Part shown: positions 52,172 through 64,000 of the stretch, in pieces
Layout of the letters: each line of letters starts with the position of its first letter
How positions within the stretch are numbered: position 1 is the first letter of the stretch
Source of the DNA: Colius striatus
Taxonomy: Eukaryota; Chordata; Aves; Coliiformes; Coliidae
Assembly (NCBI RefSeq): GCF_028858725.1
Contig: NC_084774.1
Location: 7,600,001 to 7,664,000, forward strand
Direction: 5' to 3'
Length of the DNA stretch: 64,000 nucleotides
The notes under the pieces: model-generated
The model's database searches: none
What the model was told of the DNA's origin: nothing
What the model saw: the letters and a program-made list of their open reading frames with translations, nothing else
Program-made: the position numbers and the translations under genes

Positions 52172-52246
52172 AGCCGGCAGCGAGCGCCCAGAGGGCGGCA
52201 TCTCCGGGGCGGGGGGGGGGGAAGGAGGAGGGGGGCAGGCGCTCCG

Positions 52247-55200
52247 CTACAGGAGACGCTGGAGGTCCTCGAAGTTGAGCAGGTTGTTGGCTGTCTCAGA
52301 CCAGGCTGCGTGGGTCGCATCGTCCATCTCAGAGGCGAGGCTGTTGCTGCTGTCCAGAGTGTGGTTGGCACCCCCGATGACTGCGTGGCATTCGGGGCAC
52401 GTACTCCTCTCCATTGCTCCCCCACAGTCCCCAATCACATAAATATGTCCATTTTTGCACTTGAACCAGTGCCCACGGGGACAGCCAATAGCGCTGACAA
52501 TCTGCACCCGCTCGGCCTCAGAGAGCCCCAGCCCCGATGCAGGCAAGGCAGTACAGATCCTCTCCAGGTCAGCCTTCACTGCAGCTTCATCCTTCTCTGT
52601 GAATTTCTTTGTCCCTTCCAGGATCTCACGGGTGCTGGCAATCGCTGCTGCCAGTGCTGGGGTGATCATTGCACTTGCACCTTTGCATCTTGCCAAGAGA
52701 TTCAACAGATAGGTCAGTCTCTGCAGCTCAGACTGTAGGTCGGAGAGCTCCTGCACTGTAAAGCTGAGGCGGGGCTTATCCAGCCACTCCTGGACTTCAT
52801 CCAGACGCTTTCTCAACCCTTTCCTCTCACTCGCATCAATTTTGCTCATAGAATTAGTTAGGTCTGCTACACGTTCATAAAAAGTAAGCTGGTTCTCAAT
52901 TAGTCCAATACTCTTTGTGGAAAGGTCAGAAGCTTTTAGTTTATCTTCTAGCATGAGGTACTTAAGGGGTAGATTCCTCTGCAGAACAGGATTCCCTGTC
53001 AGCGCAGCCTGCAATCGTTGTCGGCAAGATTCAATCTCCCGTGCTGGGCCTTGGATTTTCTCTTTCACCTGTTCTATCTCATCTAGCTGCCTTTTCACAA
53101 TGGTGCCGTATCTCAAATTCTTTCTGATAGGTGTCTGACAGATAGGGCATACCTTCAGCTTGATGACATCATCATCTTGATCCATATAATGGTCAAGGCC
53201 TTGAGACTCAAAGACATGGCCACAGTCTTCAAGCTGTACAAATCGAGCATCTGGGTCATCCTCAAAGCCAAAAAAGATCTGGACGAGTTCCTCACGGTCA
53301 CAAACAAGGCACTTATTTGGGCAGGGCTCTCCACACAATCCAGTACAAGGATGACCACAGCACAGCAGCTTAGTACAAGGTACATTGCAGCGAGGCCTAT
53401 TGCATGGTTCAGAGCATAGATTGGTACAGCGGTAGTGCTGGCACCACCACTCACATGGCTCAGCACATGGAAAACAGCGCTCTCCACATTTTTTTTTACA
53501 TCTACTATGGATACAGCGGTTCTGACATTCCAGCTGACAAGGAGGGCATTCTGTAGTGCAAGGCTGATGACACTTGTGGGAGCAAATCAAGAAACGCTTG
53601 CAAGGGCTGTTACAGGGTTTATGAAATCTTCCTTCAAAGCAGGTATGACAGGAACCAGAGCATGTATGACCACACGCCAGTGTGACAGAACACTTAGTCT
53701 TACATTCCACAGGCTTCTCGTGGTTCGTCTCCTCAGTGATCCAGCATTTAACTTGCTGGTTGTGGCCACACTTCAGGGTGACTGTAACCAGTTCAGGACA
53801 CCACTTAGTGCATTCCTGCCCACAGAATTTGTTGCATGTGTGCCCACATTTCAACTTCTTCTGGCAAGGTTCTTGGCAATGAAACTCACTGTCTGGAACG
53901 GAGCATGGCACCATCTGCCTGTGGCCACACTTAGAAATGGTTTTCTCTACTATCACCATGCATGATCCACAGGGCTCATAACATAACCGTGGACAACGGT
54001 GCCCATCTGCACAAAGCACCTTTTGACAAGGCTTCAGACACTGATACTCTTTGTGCTGTATGTCATATGGGTGACATGCCCTTGTGCAAACATGTCCACA
54101 ACTCAACCTAAATTCACAGGGACGATTACAGCCTCCTTCTGGGACTTTGCTGAAGTCTGTTGCTGTAGATACCAGTGTCTTGGTTTCAGGGTGGTTTTGA
54201 CAGCAAAGCACCAATGAGGGGCCAATGTGACCTTTCTCTCGAAGAGTGTGAATGATCTTGCTCCAGAGAGGAACCTTGCCAAGCATTCGCATATTTCCAA
54301 TACAATAGAGCCCTTTCTTAGCTCTGGATAATGCTACACATATCCGATTAGGGATCTGTAAGAACCCAGTCCTCCCCTCTTTGTTGCTCCGCACGAGTGA
54401 CAGCAGAATAATATCATTCTCCTCCCCTTGGTACTTATCTACTACATGAACCTTCACACCTGCAAAGGTCTTAGCTGGCATAAGCTTACGCAGACAGAAA
54501 AGCTGTCCAGTATAAGTAGTGAGAATAGTGATCTGAGAAGGCAGATAATCCTGACACAAGAAGTATTTGCACAGTTCCACTACGAATTGTGCCTCATGTG
54601 GGTTCTGGTGACTTTTTCCTTCGTGGATCTCTTGCTCAGGAAAGTCATGTTCCACAAAGAAAAGATTAGATAAGACTCCCTGAAACAAGAAAAAACATCA
54701 GAAAGAGAATTCCCGCTTCTGTCACTGCAGCCTGTTTCCATGTCCTCAAATATCCACTGACAGGAGGACTCTTAAGGAGAAGACTACAGTACACATCTAT
54801 TGCATACTTAGGTGATTTCATATGATGTTGTGCTCAGCGTATAAAGCTGAGGGAAGGAGGAGGAAGGGAGGGGGACGTTCAGAGTTATGGTGTTTGCCTT
54901 CCCAAATAACTGTTACGCATGACAGAGTCCTGCTGTCCTGGAGATGGCTGAACACCTGCCTGCTCATGGGAAGCGGTGAATGAGTTCTTGTTTTGCTTTG
55001 CTTGTGTGCAAGGCTCTTGCTTTACCTATTAAACTGTCTTCACATCAACCCAAGAGTTTTCTCACTTTTACTCTTCTGATTCTCTCCCTGATCTCACTGA
55101 GAAAGTGAAAGAGGAGCTGTGTGGGGCTTAGCTGCCATCTGGGGTTAACTCACAACAACATATTATGCTTTAAGTCTCTCACTTAAGAATTCTTCCTAGC

Positions 55201-58200
55201 TTTCGATCTCCTACAATTCTTTTGGTCCCTCTTCTGTTTTTCACTGTTCAGTCATCAGTATTGGATCCATTCCCAGTGTCCACCATCATTAATGTCAGAA
55301 CTACAAATTCTGTGCCTAATTCTATATCACACATTTCCTTAACTCAGGTATAAATTTCAATAACTAAACTAGATCTAAGAATTTGAAACCCATGAACAAA
55401 AAGCGATTGCTGAAAACTCACTTTTATATTCTCATACTTCAGGACAGAGGGATGATTCTCCAGCTCCTGGTATATATGAGGACTGAGAAGCTGGGCAATT
55501 TCAGGACGCATGCGGTGCTGAAACACAAAGCAGCATTTTAAGTCTTGAGGAAGGAGGACTATACCTCCCAGTCTATATTCTGTTGTTCCACGGTACTGTT
55601 CAGACTGCAGTTGAATACAAGAAAAGGATGACTTTCCAATAAGAGTCAAGAAGGGAGCACTTCCCCTGTGCCCTTGCTGCCACCACCACCAATTACAGGG
55701 ATGGTAGTAGCAGAGCATCTTCAAGAAAACAATTTGGCACAGTTGTAATAAGAATGCTGGTTTCAGTGCAAATTTAAAAACACTATGCTAGATAACAAAA
55801 GCCACCACCTCACCCTAACCACTACATGAGCTCTTCTAGATCATTTTAGTACAATACTAGTGGAGGTAGAATTAACTTCTCCAGGCACCAGGATAGATGA
55901 TTATAGCAATTTAACAGGAAGCAGCCTGAGAAGACTTGTGCTGGCAGTCTCTAGAATTCTGGAAGTTCCAGATGCTACGATAAGCCACGTTCACTGCACT
56001 AAAATATGTGAGAAGCACAGTGCTGCTGACAACATCACTGAATAACTGGAAATAGACTGGAACACTGTTTGTAGCAGTTTGACAGCTCTTACCATTCTTA
56101 GAAATTAAAAAGCACATTCTTTTCTGAGAGTAGAAATAGAAATTTAAGTGTACCACAAACTTAAAATAACCCAGATGCAAATGGAGGTTTTTATAGCTCT
56201 TCCTCACTTGGTATTTCAGACGGACAAAGGGGAAATTGACTTTCACCAGCCGTTCAAAGAGAGAGACTTCCAGATTGAAGTTCTTGGCCAGGTCATACAC
56301 GTTTGCACTAGGCTGCAGCTGAAAGAAGGCAAAGGAGGTCCATGTTTTAGCATTTTTCCTATGTATTAATAATACTTTTCACTCATCTTTTTCTGTCATT
56401 GGTCCCCTATAGAAAGGCCTGAGACTATTCTTGCAGAAGTGCAGAATATTGAAGTCAGATAGTCATAACTGAAGTGGATCCAAGCACATGTAAAACATGT
56501 TAAACTATCAGTTAAACTAAAAGACAAGTCACACAGAGGCTGTACTGTAGAACTACAGGAAACAGGAACTGTGGTATCTGTGGAAGCTGAGGAGCAGCAA
56601 GTCTTTGCAACCTTTCACATCTGATGTTTGGTTAAAAGGTTCTAGTGCCTTTGCACAAGAGTTACAGGCATAAATGGATGTTACCTGCTGGTGATCTCCA
56701 ATGAGGATAAGATGCTGGCAAGCTTTACTCAGGGTAGTAATGGTGTGAGCCTCAAGCACTTCTGCTGCCTCTTCTACAATGACAATTCGTGGCTCTACTT
56801 TTTGTAAGATCTGACGGTATTTGGCAGCACCTGAGCAAGGAGAGAAGATAAACCTTAGCAGAAAATAAATTACATGCAGTCACTATGACAAGTTTTCAGG
56901 AAGGAGTAGGCTGTGTCCCAGAAAAGGTTAGCATTCTTCCTGAGATCCCCTGTTTTAAGACTCAGCTTTTTGAACTTTAAAACAGCACCATACCAAGGAC
57001 GTTTTCTATATGACGAGTTATTAGAGTCCTATGCCTGCCTTGGCCATCTCCCAATGCTCTCTTCAGACATATGGACTCAATACATAATCAACACACATAA
57101 ATAAATCTAAATTTGTCTCTCCAAAGGGTCAAACTACAATGACCTTTACATGATCATCCCCAGAGGTGATGTGGAAACAACAGTGTGGATATTAGCTGTG
57201 CTTTGATTCTGTGAATGCTGCTCAAGAGGAAGAGAGCGCAAGAGAAACAGAAACTGCTTATGCATTTCACTGGTAACTTGCACAATCGTCATGTGAGCAA
57301 AGGGAGACAGAGATTAAAGAACCTGCAGATTACTGTAGAGCCTGACCCAGACTGTCAAGCAGCACATGATAGTAATCTTTTGGCACAAAGTTCTTTAACC
57401 ATTACTGGATGCAATGCAATACTGATTTGCTTCCTAACTGCTGTGCACCTGTAGTTGTCATCCCCACAACTTGGGCCTCCTTAAGAATGCAGAGATCTTC
57501 CTGCAGCCTCAGTTCTGCTAGCCTTTCTGCTGCTGCTTGATACTGTTGTTCATGCTGCAGAATCCTTCGTCGAATAGATGCTTGATAAGTCTGCAGCCAA
57601 AACCTGAGAAAAAAAAAAGTTCCACTGTCACGCACAGCAAGGGAAAGAGGACAGTAATCCAGAAGCTCTAAGTGGATTAAGATCTAAACTTTGTGTGTGT
57701 CTTTTGGGCAAGAGTACGTCCCTAATTACTCCCAAATACACACAATGGAGATGAGAGCACTGCCCATGCAATACTGGGAAGGTAAGAACAAGCATGTTCA
57801 AATAAGGAGATTAATGGATATGAACAGAAACATTGTGACTTGAAAGAAAGAGTTTGCAAACTAGAAGAGTCCTAGGAAACATTTGCCTGATGGACTCTGC
57901 AAAAGAGCTTTGTCACCTGTAAAGCCTCCAGCGGGAGTTCAGGTCAAGTTGCCACAAATCCTGAACAGCCTTGGCCTCTAACTCTGTCATTGCACTCAGT
58001 TTATGGAGCTCAACCTTCATCTTCTGTTTCATTTTCTTCCTCTGGGCAGCAGTTATCTGCAGAAAAAATAAAGCTCCCTAATAAGCATTTACAGCACAAA
58101 GATTCATCGTATTAGCCATCCCATGTTATCCTTTAAAGTCAAGCAGAGACAGAGCATGCTAGTGCACACAGTTACCTCCCACTGCACAGTCTTCTGTTGT

Positions 58201-61200
58201 GGTTGGGCTGTTCCTTCTTCCTGGTCCCCCAGCTTCATAGCCAACAGCACGCTGGCTAATTCATTAACAGCTCTGTGTTCTTCCTCCTTCCTTCCCTGAG
58301 GTTTTGCTGCCTCTTCATGCTCAATCACTCTGTCAGCTTGAATCAGATCAGCCTCCTCTGCGATCTCGAGAAGCTCCTCTTCTGCTTCACCTTCCCACTC
58401 CTCCCTCTCCCTCTGATCACCTGAGAGAGTCACGAATCACATGCTATAAGCCACAGCCACTCCAGCAGAATCACAGTGCAGTCAGATCATTGTGTGGAAA
58501 TCAGTAAACGATCTTTCCACTACCTTACAACATCATGCATCTTTCAGCATCTGTTAAATAGCAGTGCCTCTTTCCTGGCACACATGCACTACTTCTGCAA
58601 ACACACCTGTAGAGGATGGGCAAAGTGGGGAGGATGGGGACACAGGACATAACATGCTTCTCTCCTTGTTTGTTTGTTTTTTTTACCTGGATTCTCAGCA
58701 CCTATATTCTCTGCAGCACTCTGGGTGAAGGCAGTTATGCCAAGGCCCAGCCACTCCAGAATCATTGAGTGTTGTGAAGCACTGTAGTAAAACTCCTCGT
58801 CATCCTAATACAAGGAAAGACCAATCAGCCACGTCTGTTGCACTTCAGTCTTAAGATGATGCCAAAGCAGTACCTTGCAGCAGCAGGCAACTAAGTCCCT
58901 CAAGAGACTTTCAGAGCTAGAAAGTCTCAGCAGCCTCACATCTCCAGAAAGAGCATCCCTCCTCTCCGTAAGTTTAAGAGGCTTTCACTTAGACACTTGT
59001 ATTTTGTACTCTACATTTTAAAGAAACCCAATTTAAAGCCCCTGCCTGCCCCACTCAGACCAGACTACTGTCACTTGGCACAGCTTGCTGTTCACTCCCT
59101 TAATTTCCAAGTAGCCAAGTGATGCCTAGAAAGAAGTGTGCTTGAGGAACCTCAGACTGAAAAAGGGTAGTAAGGATACACTGAGACTACTTGACACAGA
59201 AGAAAGGGACATCTCTTACCAGACCGCTCATGAGACTGTTCCAGTGCTGAGATGAAATGCATGCTTCCAAGTGGCGCTCGTGCAGAACTCCATATGTTGT
59301 GCACTCTAAGTGCTTTGCTCCTTCATGGAGCTCTCGCTCAGCCTGCTTCATCTCACTAGTTATCTACCCATAACAAATAGAAAAGAGGCATCAGCATACT
59401 CAGAAAAACAAGGTTCAGAAACAGCAGGCCAAGAAACCAATAATGTGTACAAGGACAGAAAAATGAAGAGGCTAACTTCAGTGTAAGACAAGGTGAAAGA
59501 ACACATGAACCCTTCACGTACGTTCACATAGGCTCTGCGGAGATGCATTGGCAGGTTGTATCGGAATGTACATTTCTTCCTCAGTTCCCTCAAGGTGAAT
59601 TGTTTTAGGACCTCACTGCTACTTCTACCCCCAATACGCACCATCCCATGTTTTTGGGACGTGTATATTCCTGGGAACGAAACAGAAATATAAGTAAAAA
59701 AGCAGCCATCTCTGTTTTCTGCAGTAGGACAAGGGGCAGGGAGAACACCCTCTGTCTGCAAATGCTACACTGGATTGGTGTGAGTGAAGTTTTCTCACTG
59801 TGTATCAATGGAGCTAGAGTCACTATAAAAAAAGACAGAAAGCAGGTCATCATGCCAGAAGACAGTCAGATTAAGAGTTATAGCATAATTTCTACCTGAC
59901 CACCCGTCATACTTGTCAGGTACTCTTACCTTCTAAGAACTGGTCCAGTGCATGGTTAGTGTAGCAAACTATAAGGATAGGAGACTTCTGGACAGTGCTT
60001 TGCCACACGTGCTTATTAGTCAAGAGAGCCTGAACAATCTTCAAACCCACATAAGTCTTCCCTGCAAAACAAGCTCAGAATCAGAAAAGAGTAATCCATC
60101 CTCTATGGAGTGCCTAAAAACACAGGAATTGGCAAAAACAGATACAAGACTTCTTTCTAGGCTGAAAAATCTGGTGTGTGCCAAGATAGATGATCCCAGA
60201 GGTAACTAGTTTACAAAATGTAAACAAAGTACCATGACACCGTTTTTCTGTCCTGTAGTTGAACAAGCCTATGCTCTGCAAGGCTGTTGTATTTTGGTTA
60301 ATATACTGGACTTGGACCCAGGAGCTTCCTCTGACACTGCATCCCCCACCTCATTCTGATACAGGCTTCATACATGATATTTGTCTGCACATGTAACATT
60401 CACATACTAGTGGAATACAAGCAGCGATGCTTGTTGAATTCAGCCATTTAGAAAACATTTTAAACAATTAAAAGTAGTATTTTTTTTCACACAGAGGACC
60501 ATAGCTGAACACTTCTGACATTGTAACACACTATGAAGACAAATAGAACTATTGTACAGCAAAAGCTACTATCATATCAAAGATGAATGATTTTTCACTG
60601 TAATGGACAAGCACAGCTAACAGTGAAGTTGGTGTCTACTTGCAATGAGGTCAGCAATGCACAAGATCAGATACGGGCATCTGAGGATATTTTAATGTTC
60701 TCCACAGTGCACATTAATTGGACTACTCAAGCATCAATTATGCATGGGACTAAAGTTTGGGAGACAGTACAGCTGTTTTTTTCTCTAATGTCCCAAAACA
60801 GGGGAATCAAGAACTCCTTAGATGACTGACAGAGATTTAAATAAAATGTTTCTCACCAGTCCCAGGAGGTCCTTGGATAATAGCCAACTCCTTGGTGAGT
60901 GCAAGGCTCAATGCCTGTAACTGAGATTCATCTAATCTCAAGTCTTCCATTGAAAGCCACTGCTTGGGATCTAAAACATTGACCCTTCTCAAACCATCTG
61001 GGTACGTCTCTTCATCCGATAAGGAATCTCCCATCAAGGGTGCAAAGTTGTAGACAGTATCCATTGTCAGGTATGTTGGCTTCTCCACCTGTGTATCACA
61101 TTCCACAATGTACTTCTGGAATGGGATATCTTCTTCCTGGATTTCCTGTAATCCTTCCAACACATGCCGATAGGCCTCAAAGTAGGCAGTTGTCTCTACC

Positions 61201-63821
61201 ATGAGGAAGGAATCTGAAGGCTGAACCTCTGCTAGCAGTGCCTGACTCTGTGCATTAAAACATAGCTGCACAATCCCACAGGCAAGATCTGCATTATCAC
61301 GGTTAGAAACAGTGGCAAAAAGGCATGTTTCAAAGTGATCTTTGGACACACAGACCAGGGATCCATAAAGCAATCGTTTGGAATTCTGCCATCGTACAAA
61401 TTTCAATGGTTTCATGTCAAACTGGACCTTGTAAACAATACCAGTTGGGGAACAGAGAGGGGTAATAATCCGTGTGTCAAAGTAGATCCTGATATCATCG
61501 AATTTTTTCTTTCTCAGACCTTTGTCCTCAAAGCTCTGCAAAAGCTCCAAGATACCTTCCCTTAAAGGCCTTACAAAGTCTTCTCTCAAAAGCCGGAAAT
61601 GGGTGTCAAGATAAATGCTGGTGCTCTCATATCTTCCAGAAACAATATTGGGACGTAGAAAAGGTTTCTCATCATGGTGTACCTCATTATATGTTGGAAA
61701 GATGGTCATTGTACGATAGGTTTCCTCTTGACCATCAGTCTGAGGCTGCATAAGAGTGTAGTTATCAGCCCTTAGTGTGCCCTCACGTCTCTTCTCCTGC
61801 AGATGTTGCACAAGCATCTGGACTTTACTTAGACTCCTCTCTGTTTCTTCTGTGATGTCCACACCAGAAGCTCTCAGAGCATTTATGGATGCTGGTAAGA
61901 CTGTCAAGAGTATGGAGATTTTCTGCACAGAGCTGGATGGGAAAATACTGATGAGATCCTGAAGAAGTAAAATGATGTTGCTAATATGCACAGGATACTG
62001 ATGACGTACAGCAGGGACTGCTTCTGTTACCATGTCAGACACATACTGTGGCAGACAGATCTTGAGAAAGTTAGACTCCTTCACCACTCCAAGAATCTGT
62101 TGGACACTCTGTCTATCCATTCGAGAGCTGCAGGCTTTTCGAAGCACCTGGCAAACGAGCTGAAGGAAACTGGGTTTCATAGTTGTTTGGGAAAGGAGAT
62201 CCTTCAAACCTGAACTGGAAGCAAGTGTGATGACAACTTCTGAAGGGTCTTTCTGGAGGAGACTTTCCAGGAACTTATAGCCAATCCTTTTTACTTGCTG
62301 AGGCTGCTCACTGAGCTGGGCACCACCTGGGGTAGCGTTCTGGTGGAAATGAGGATTTTCCCAAGGCTTCGTTCCCCTTCCCCTACCTTCATTTTCCTGA
62401 TCATTCCTTAGCCCTCTATCCCTCTCATGTGCTTGCCCACCTTGATACCTCCTTCCTCTACTTTCATTTTCTTGCTCATTCCAGGGTCCTCTATCCCTTC
62501 CATGTGCTTGTCCACCTTGATACCTCCTTCCTCTACCTTCACTTTCTTGCTCATTCCAGAGTCCTCTATCCCTTGCATGTGCTTGTCCACCTTGATATCT
62601 CCTTCCTCTGCCTTCATTTTCTTGCTCATTCCAGGGTCCTCTGGCCCTCTCAGGTGCTTGTCCACTCTGATACCTCCTTTCCCCACTTTCATTTCCTTGC
62701 TCACTAAAGGGTCCTCTGACCCTCTCATGTGCTTGTCCACTCTGATACCTCCTTTCCCCACTTTCATTTCCTTGCTCACTGAACGGTCCTCTGACCCGCT
62801 CATGTGCTTGTCCATCTTGATGTCTCATTCTCCTTCCATCATTCTCTTGTTCATTCCAGTGCCCCGTGGCTCCGCTGTTGGCCTGCCCACCTTGGATTCT
62901 TGGTTTATTCTTGCTTGATTGAGGAACTCTCCAAACCCAGCCATCACCTCTCTCCTCTCTTTGCCCAGGTGCAAAAGGATAATGACTGGCTTGAGGATTT
63001 TCCCCTAACCGAGCTCGCTGGCCTGACACATTATTTGTTCTATTTCTGCCTCTTTGTATAAAGCCAGTATCCCAATGATCTCCATGCCCTTAAAAAAAAA
63101 ACAAAACCCAAAAAACTCCTTAATTATAAATCATTCACATTAACCTGCCTCCCAATAGAAAAGCATGAACACTTTGGCCTAATAGAATATTTTTGACATT
63201 TGGCATCAAAACCAACATCATATTTGCATTCAAACTTTTAAATTGGTGTTTCTTTTGTGCCCCTTTTTCTAATTGCTAAAAAAGAATACGATGCTTAGAG
63301 TTCACTTAAGTAGTTAAGACATGGAGAGGGGAAGACACTAAAAATATAAGCTCTTTTCCACAAAACAGAAAGCACAATTTTAATAAAGGCCAAAGATGAA
63401 GTTTCCTGCGCAGGGCAGGATTTCCAGCCATTATCCAAATAATGACAAAGGCAGCAGCAGCTAACTTCAACTTTATATAACACATAGAACATAGACCTTC
63501 TAGACAAAGTCTGCCCTCTCAGAGTAGCAGGTAGCATAGACCTTATAGTTTTTGTCACCCTCCCTGTAGAACACTTACAGAAGCACAGCATACTATCAGA
63601 AACAGCAGACTGCTGCAGTGCCTCATCACCCAGGCAAATTAACCAAATACTGAAATTTGAGCTCGAGAGGAAGTTTCACTATATCTAGTCAAAGGTTTCC
63701 CCTGTACGAGCACCATCCCCCAGGCCTCCCACAGCCTTCCCCCTGCATTCACTGGACATCCCTCACCTCTGCCTCCAGCTCGGGGCTGCCGGGACCAAGG
63801 CTCCTGCCCGGCACCCTCCAT
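52247..63821 (-). CDS. ZNFX1: NFX1-type zinc finger-containing protein 1 (SF1 RNA helicase)
   Basis: Interferon-linked RNA helicase of the UPF1-like SF1 group; in mammals it senses viral RNA. Exons in coding order: 63767-63821, 60857-63088, 59930-60061, 59522-59670, 59220-59363, 58687-58804, 58176-58420, 57917-58056, 57449-57603, 56685-56830, 56208-56318, 55422-55517 and 52247-54679; 2051 aa against 1918 in human. Residues about 80-257 are 25-aa repeats; then a conserved ARM-like region ([10 protein letters not shown]-type), Walker A GPPGTGKT (758-765), Walker B VIVEEAA (1140-1146), GDHQQ, motif [10 protein letters not shown], motif [14 protein letters not shown], a run of NFX1-type Cys/His fingers (about 1424-1725) and a C-terminal RZ finger (about 1975-2010). 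The residue after GDHQQL is Gln where human has Arg. Near-complete similarity to human ZNFX1; a recent paralogue cannot be excluded. Confidence 0.93.
54819..55157 (+). mobile_element. 5'-truncated ERV-L-like LTR fragment
   Basis: In ZNFX1 intron 12, antisense. Base-for-base similar to the 3' two thirds of the LTR at 11118-11661 (CATATGATGTTGTGCTCAG, TATAAAGCTGAG, GTTACGCATGACAGAG) and ends GGTTAACTCACAACA. It keeps an ATTAAA at 55028-55033 that the other copy lacks. Confidence 0.8.
62376..62905 (-). repeat. Coding minisatellite, 75-bp unit, about 7 copies
   Basis: Inside ZNFX1 exon 2. The + strand anchor GTGCTTGTCCAC (with variants) recurs at about 62429, 62504, 62579, 62654, 62729, 62804 and 62879, an exact 75-base step. 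Each unit encodes 25 residues of the type GQAHERxRGPxxEQxNExxx followed by RRYQ. Because 75 is a multiple of three, the opposite strand is also open over much of it. Confidence 0.92.
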
Positions 63822-64000
63822 CGTTCAGACTGCTCTGCGGGGTTCGGGTGTCTCCGGGCTCAAGGGCACCGCTCAGCACCGAGGACTGCGCCGCTCCTAC
63901 ACAAAAACACAGCCGCCGTCGTGCTCGGCGCTGCTGCGCTCCTCATACGGCCCGGGAGCCGCCGGGCTTGTGCCGCCTCCGACGAAAGTTCCACTTTCCA
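63720..64000 (-). promoter_or_regulatory. ZNFX1 5' end, CpG-rich promoter (cut by window edge)
   Basis: GC- and CpG-rich DNA around the first coding exon and the bases upstream of the ATG at 63821. No TATA is seen. In mammals the antisense RNA ZFAS1 with its SNORD12 genes starts head-to-head here; none of that is inside this window. Confidence 0.5.

Larger units (their letters stand above)
51640..52250. promoter_or_regulatory. CpG island: CCNDBP1 promoter and end of ZNFX1
   Basis: Dense CpG covering exons 1 and 2 of CCNDBP1, the short space upstream, and the last bases of ZNFX1. No TATA box. It is the only place for the CCNDBP1 start site, since the upstream gene's poly(A) signal is at 52166-52171. 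Confidence 0.75.

Noticed and set aside
51562-52434. 290-codon minus-strand open frame and several overlapping ones in the CpG island
   Set aside because: They run across CCNDBP1 exons, introns and upstream DNA in the wrong frame; GC-rich DNA has few stop codons. The spliced CCNDBP1 model explains the coding part.
51924-52442. 172-codon plus-strand open frame opposite CCNDBP1/ZNFX1
   Set aside because: Antisense to two well-supported coding exons and within the CpG island; no family resemblance.
62427-62918. 163-codon plus-strand frame of Leu/Pro-rich repeats
   Set aside because: It is the antisense reading of the 75-bp coding minisatellite, open only because the unit is a multiple of three.
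1-64000. CRISPR arrays, operons, tRNA or rRNA genes
   Set aside because: None found; the only regular repeats are the coding minisatellite, the 19-bp promoter units and simple repeats.

Overview
This is a vertebrate nuclear locus, almost certainly avian. Genes are split into canonical GT-AG exons. The dispersed repeats are CR1 LINE fragments (both the endonuclease/RT body and the short 3' tail ending in ATTCTATG or ATTCTGTA) plus ERV-L-like solo LTRs. No bacterial or viral gene organisation is present. The species cannot be told from the sequence alone.

Layout. (1) 162-7057 (+): C-terminal 473 codons of a TGM3-like transglutaminase whose 5' exons lie left of the window. (2) 7058-10555: intergenic, mostly a 1.6-kb antisense CR1 fragment. 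(3) 10556-26845 (+): a complete second TGM3-like transglutaminase, 13 coding exons, 706 aa. (4) 26846-33800: about 7 kb of AT-rich DNA with nothing recognisable. (5) 34004-44174 (+): EPB42, erythrocyte membrane protein 4.2, 13 exons, 699 aa, with a GATA/TATA promoter. (6) 44849-51968 (-): CCNDBP1, 11 exons, 335 aa, tail-to-tail with EPB42. (7) 52247-63821 (-): ZNFX1-type RNA helicase with NFX1 and RZ zinc fingers, 13 coding exons, 2051 aa, head-to-tail with CCNDBP1; its CpG-rich 5' end runs to the window edge.

The three + strand genes are one transglutaminase-fold family array with matching exon boundaries. The first two are predicted active calcium-dependent enzymes. EPB42 is a structural membrane-skeleton protein in mammals, but here it keeps the Cys-His-Asp triad while losing the conserved tryptophan and the site-3 calcium ligands. 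CCNDBP1 and ZNFX1 are unrelated housekeeping/immune genes packed within 280 bp of each other. Exon boundaries were called by hand from splice consensus, reading phase and remembered family sequences. All five models close in frame, which is strong internal support. No new type of system was found; the best leads are the EPB42 active site, the ZNFX1 coding minisatellite, a GC-AG intron and a triplicated ETS-like promoter element.
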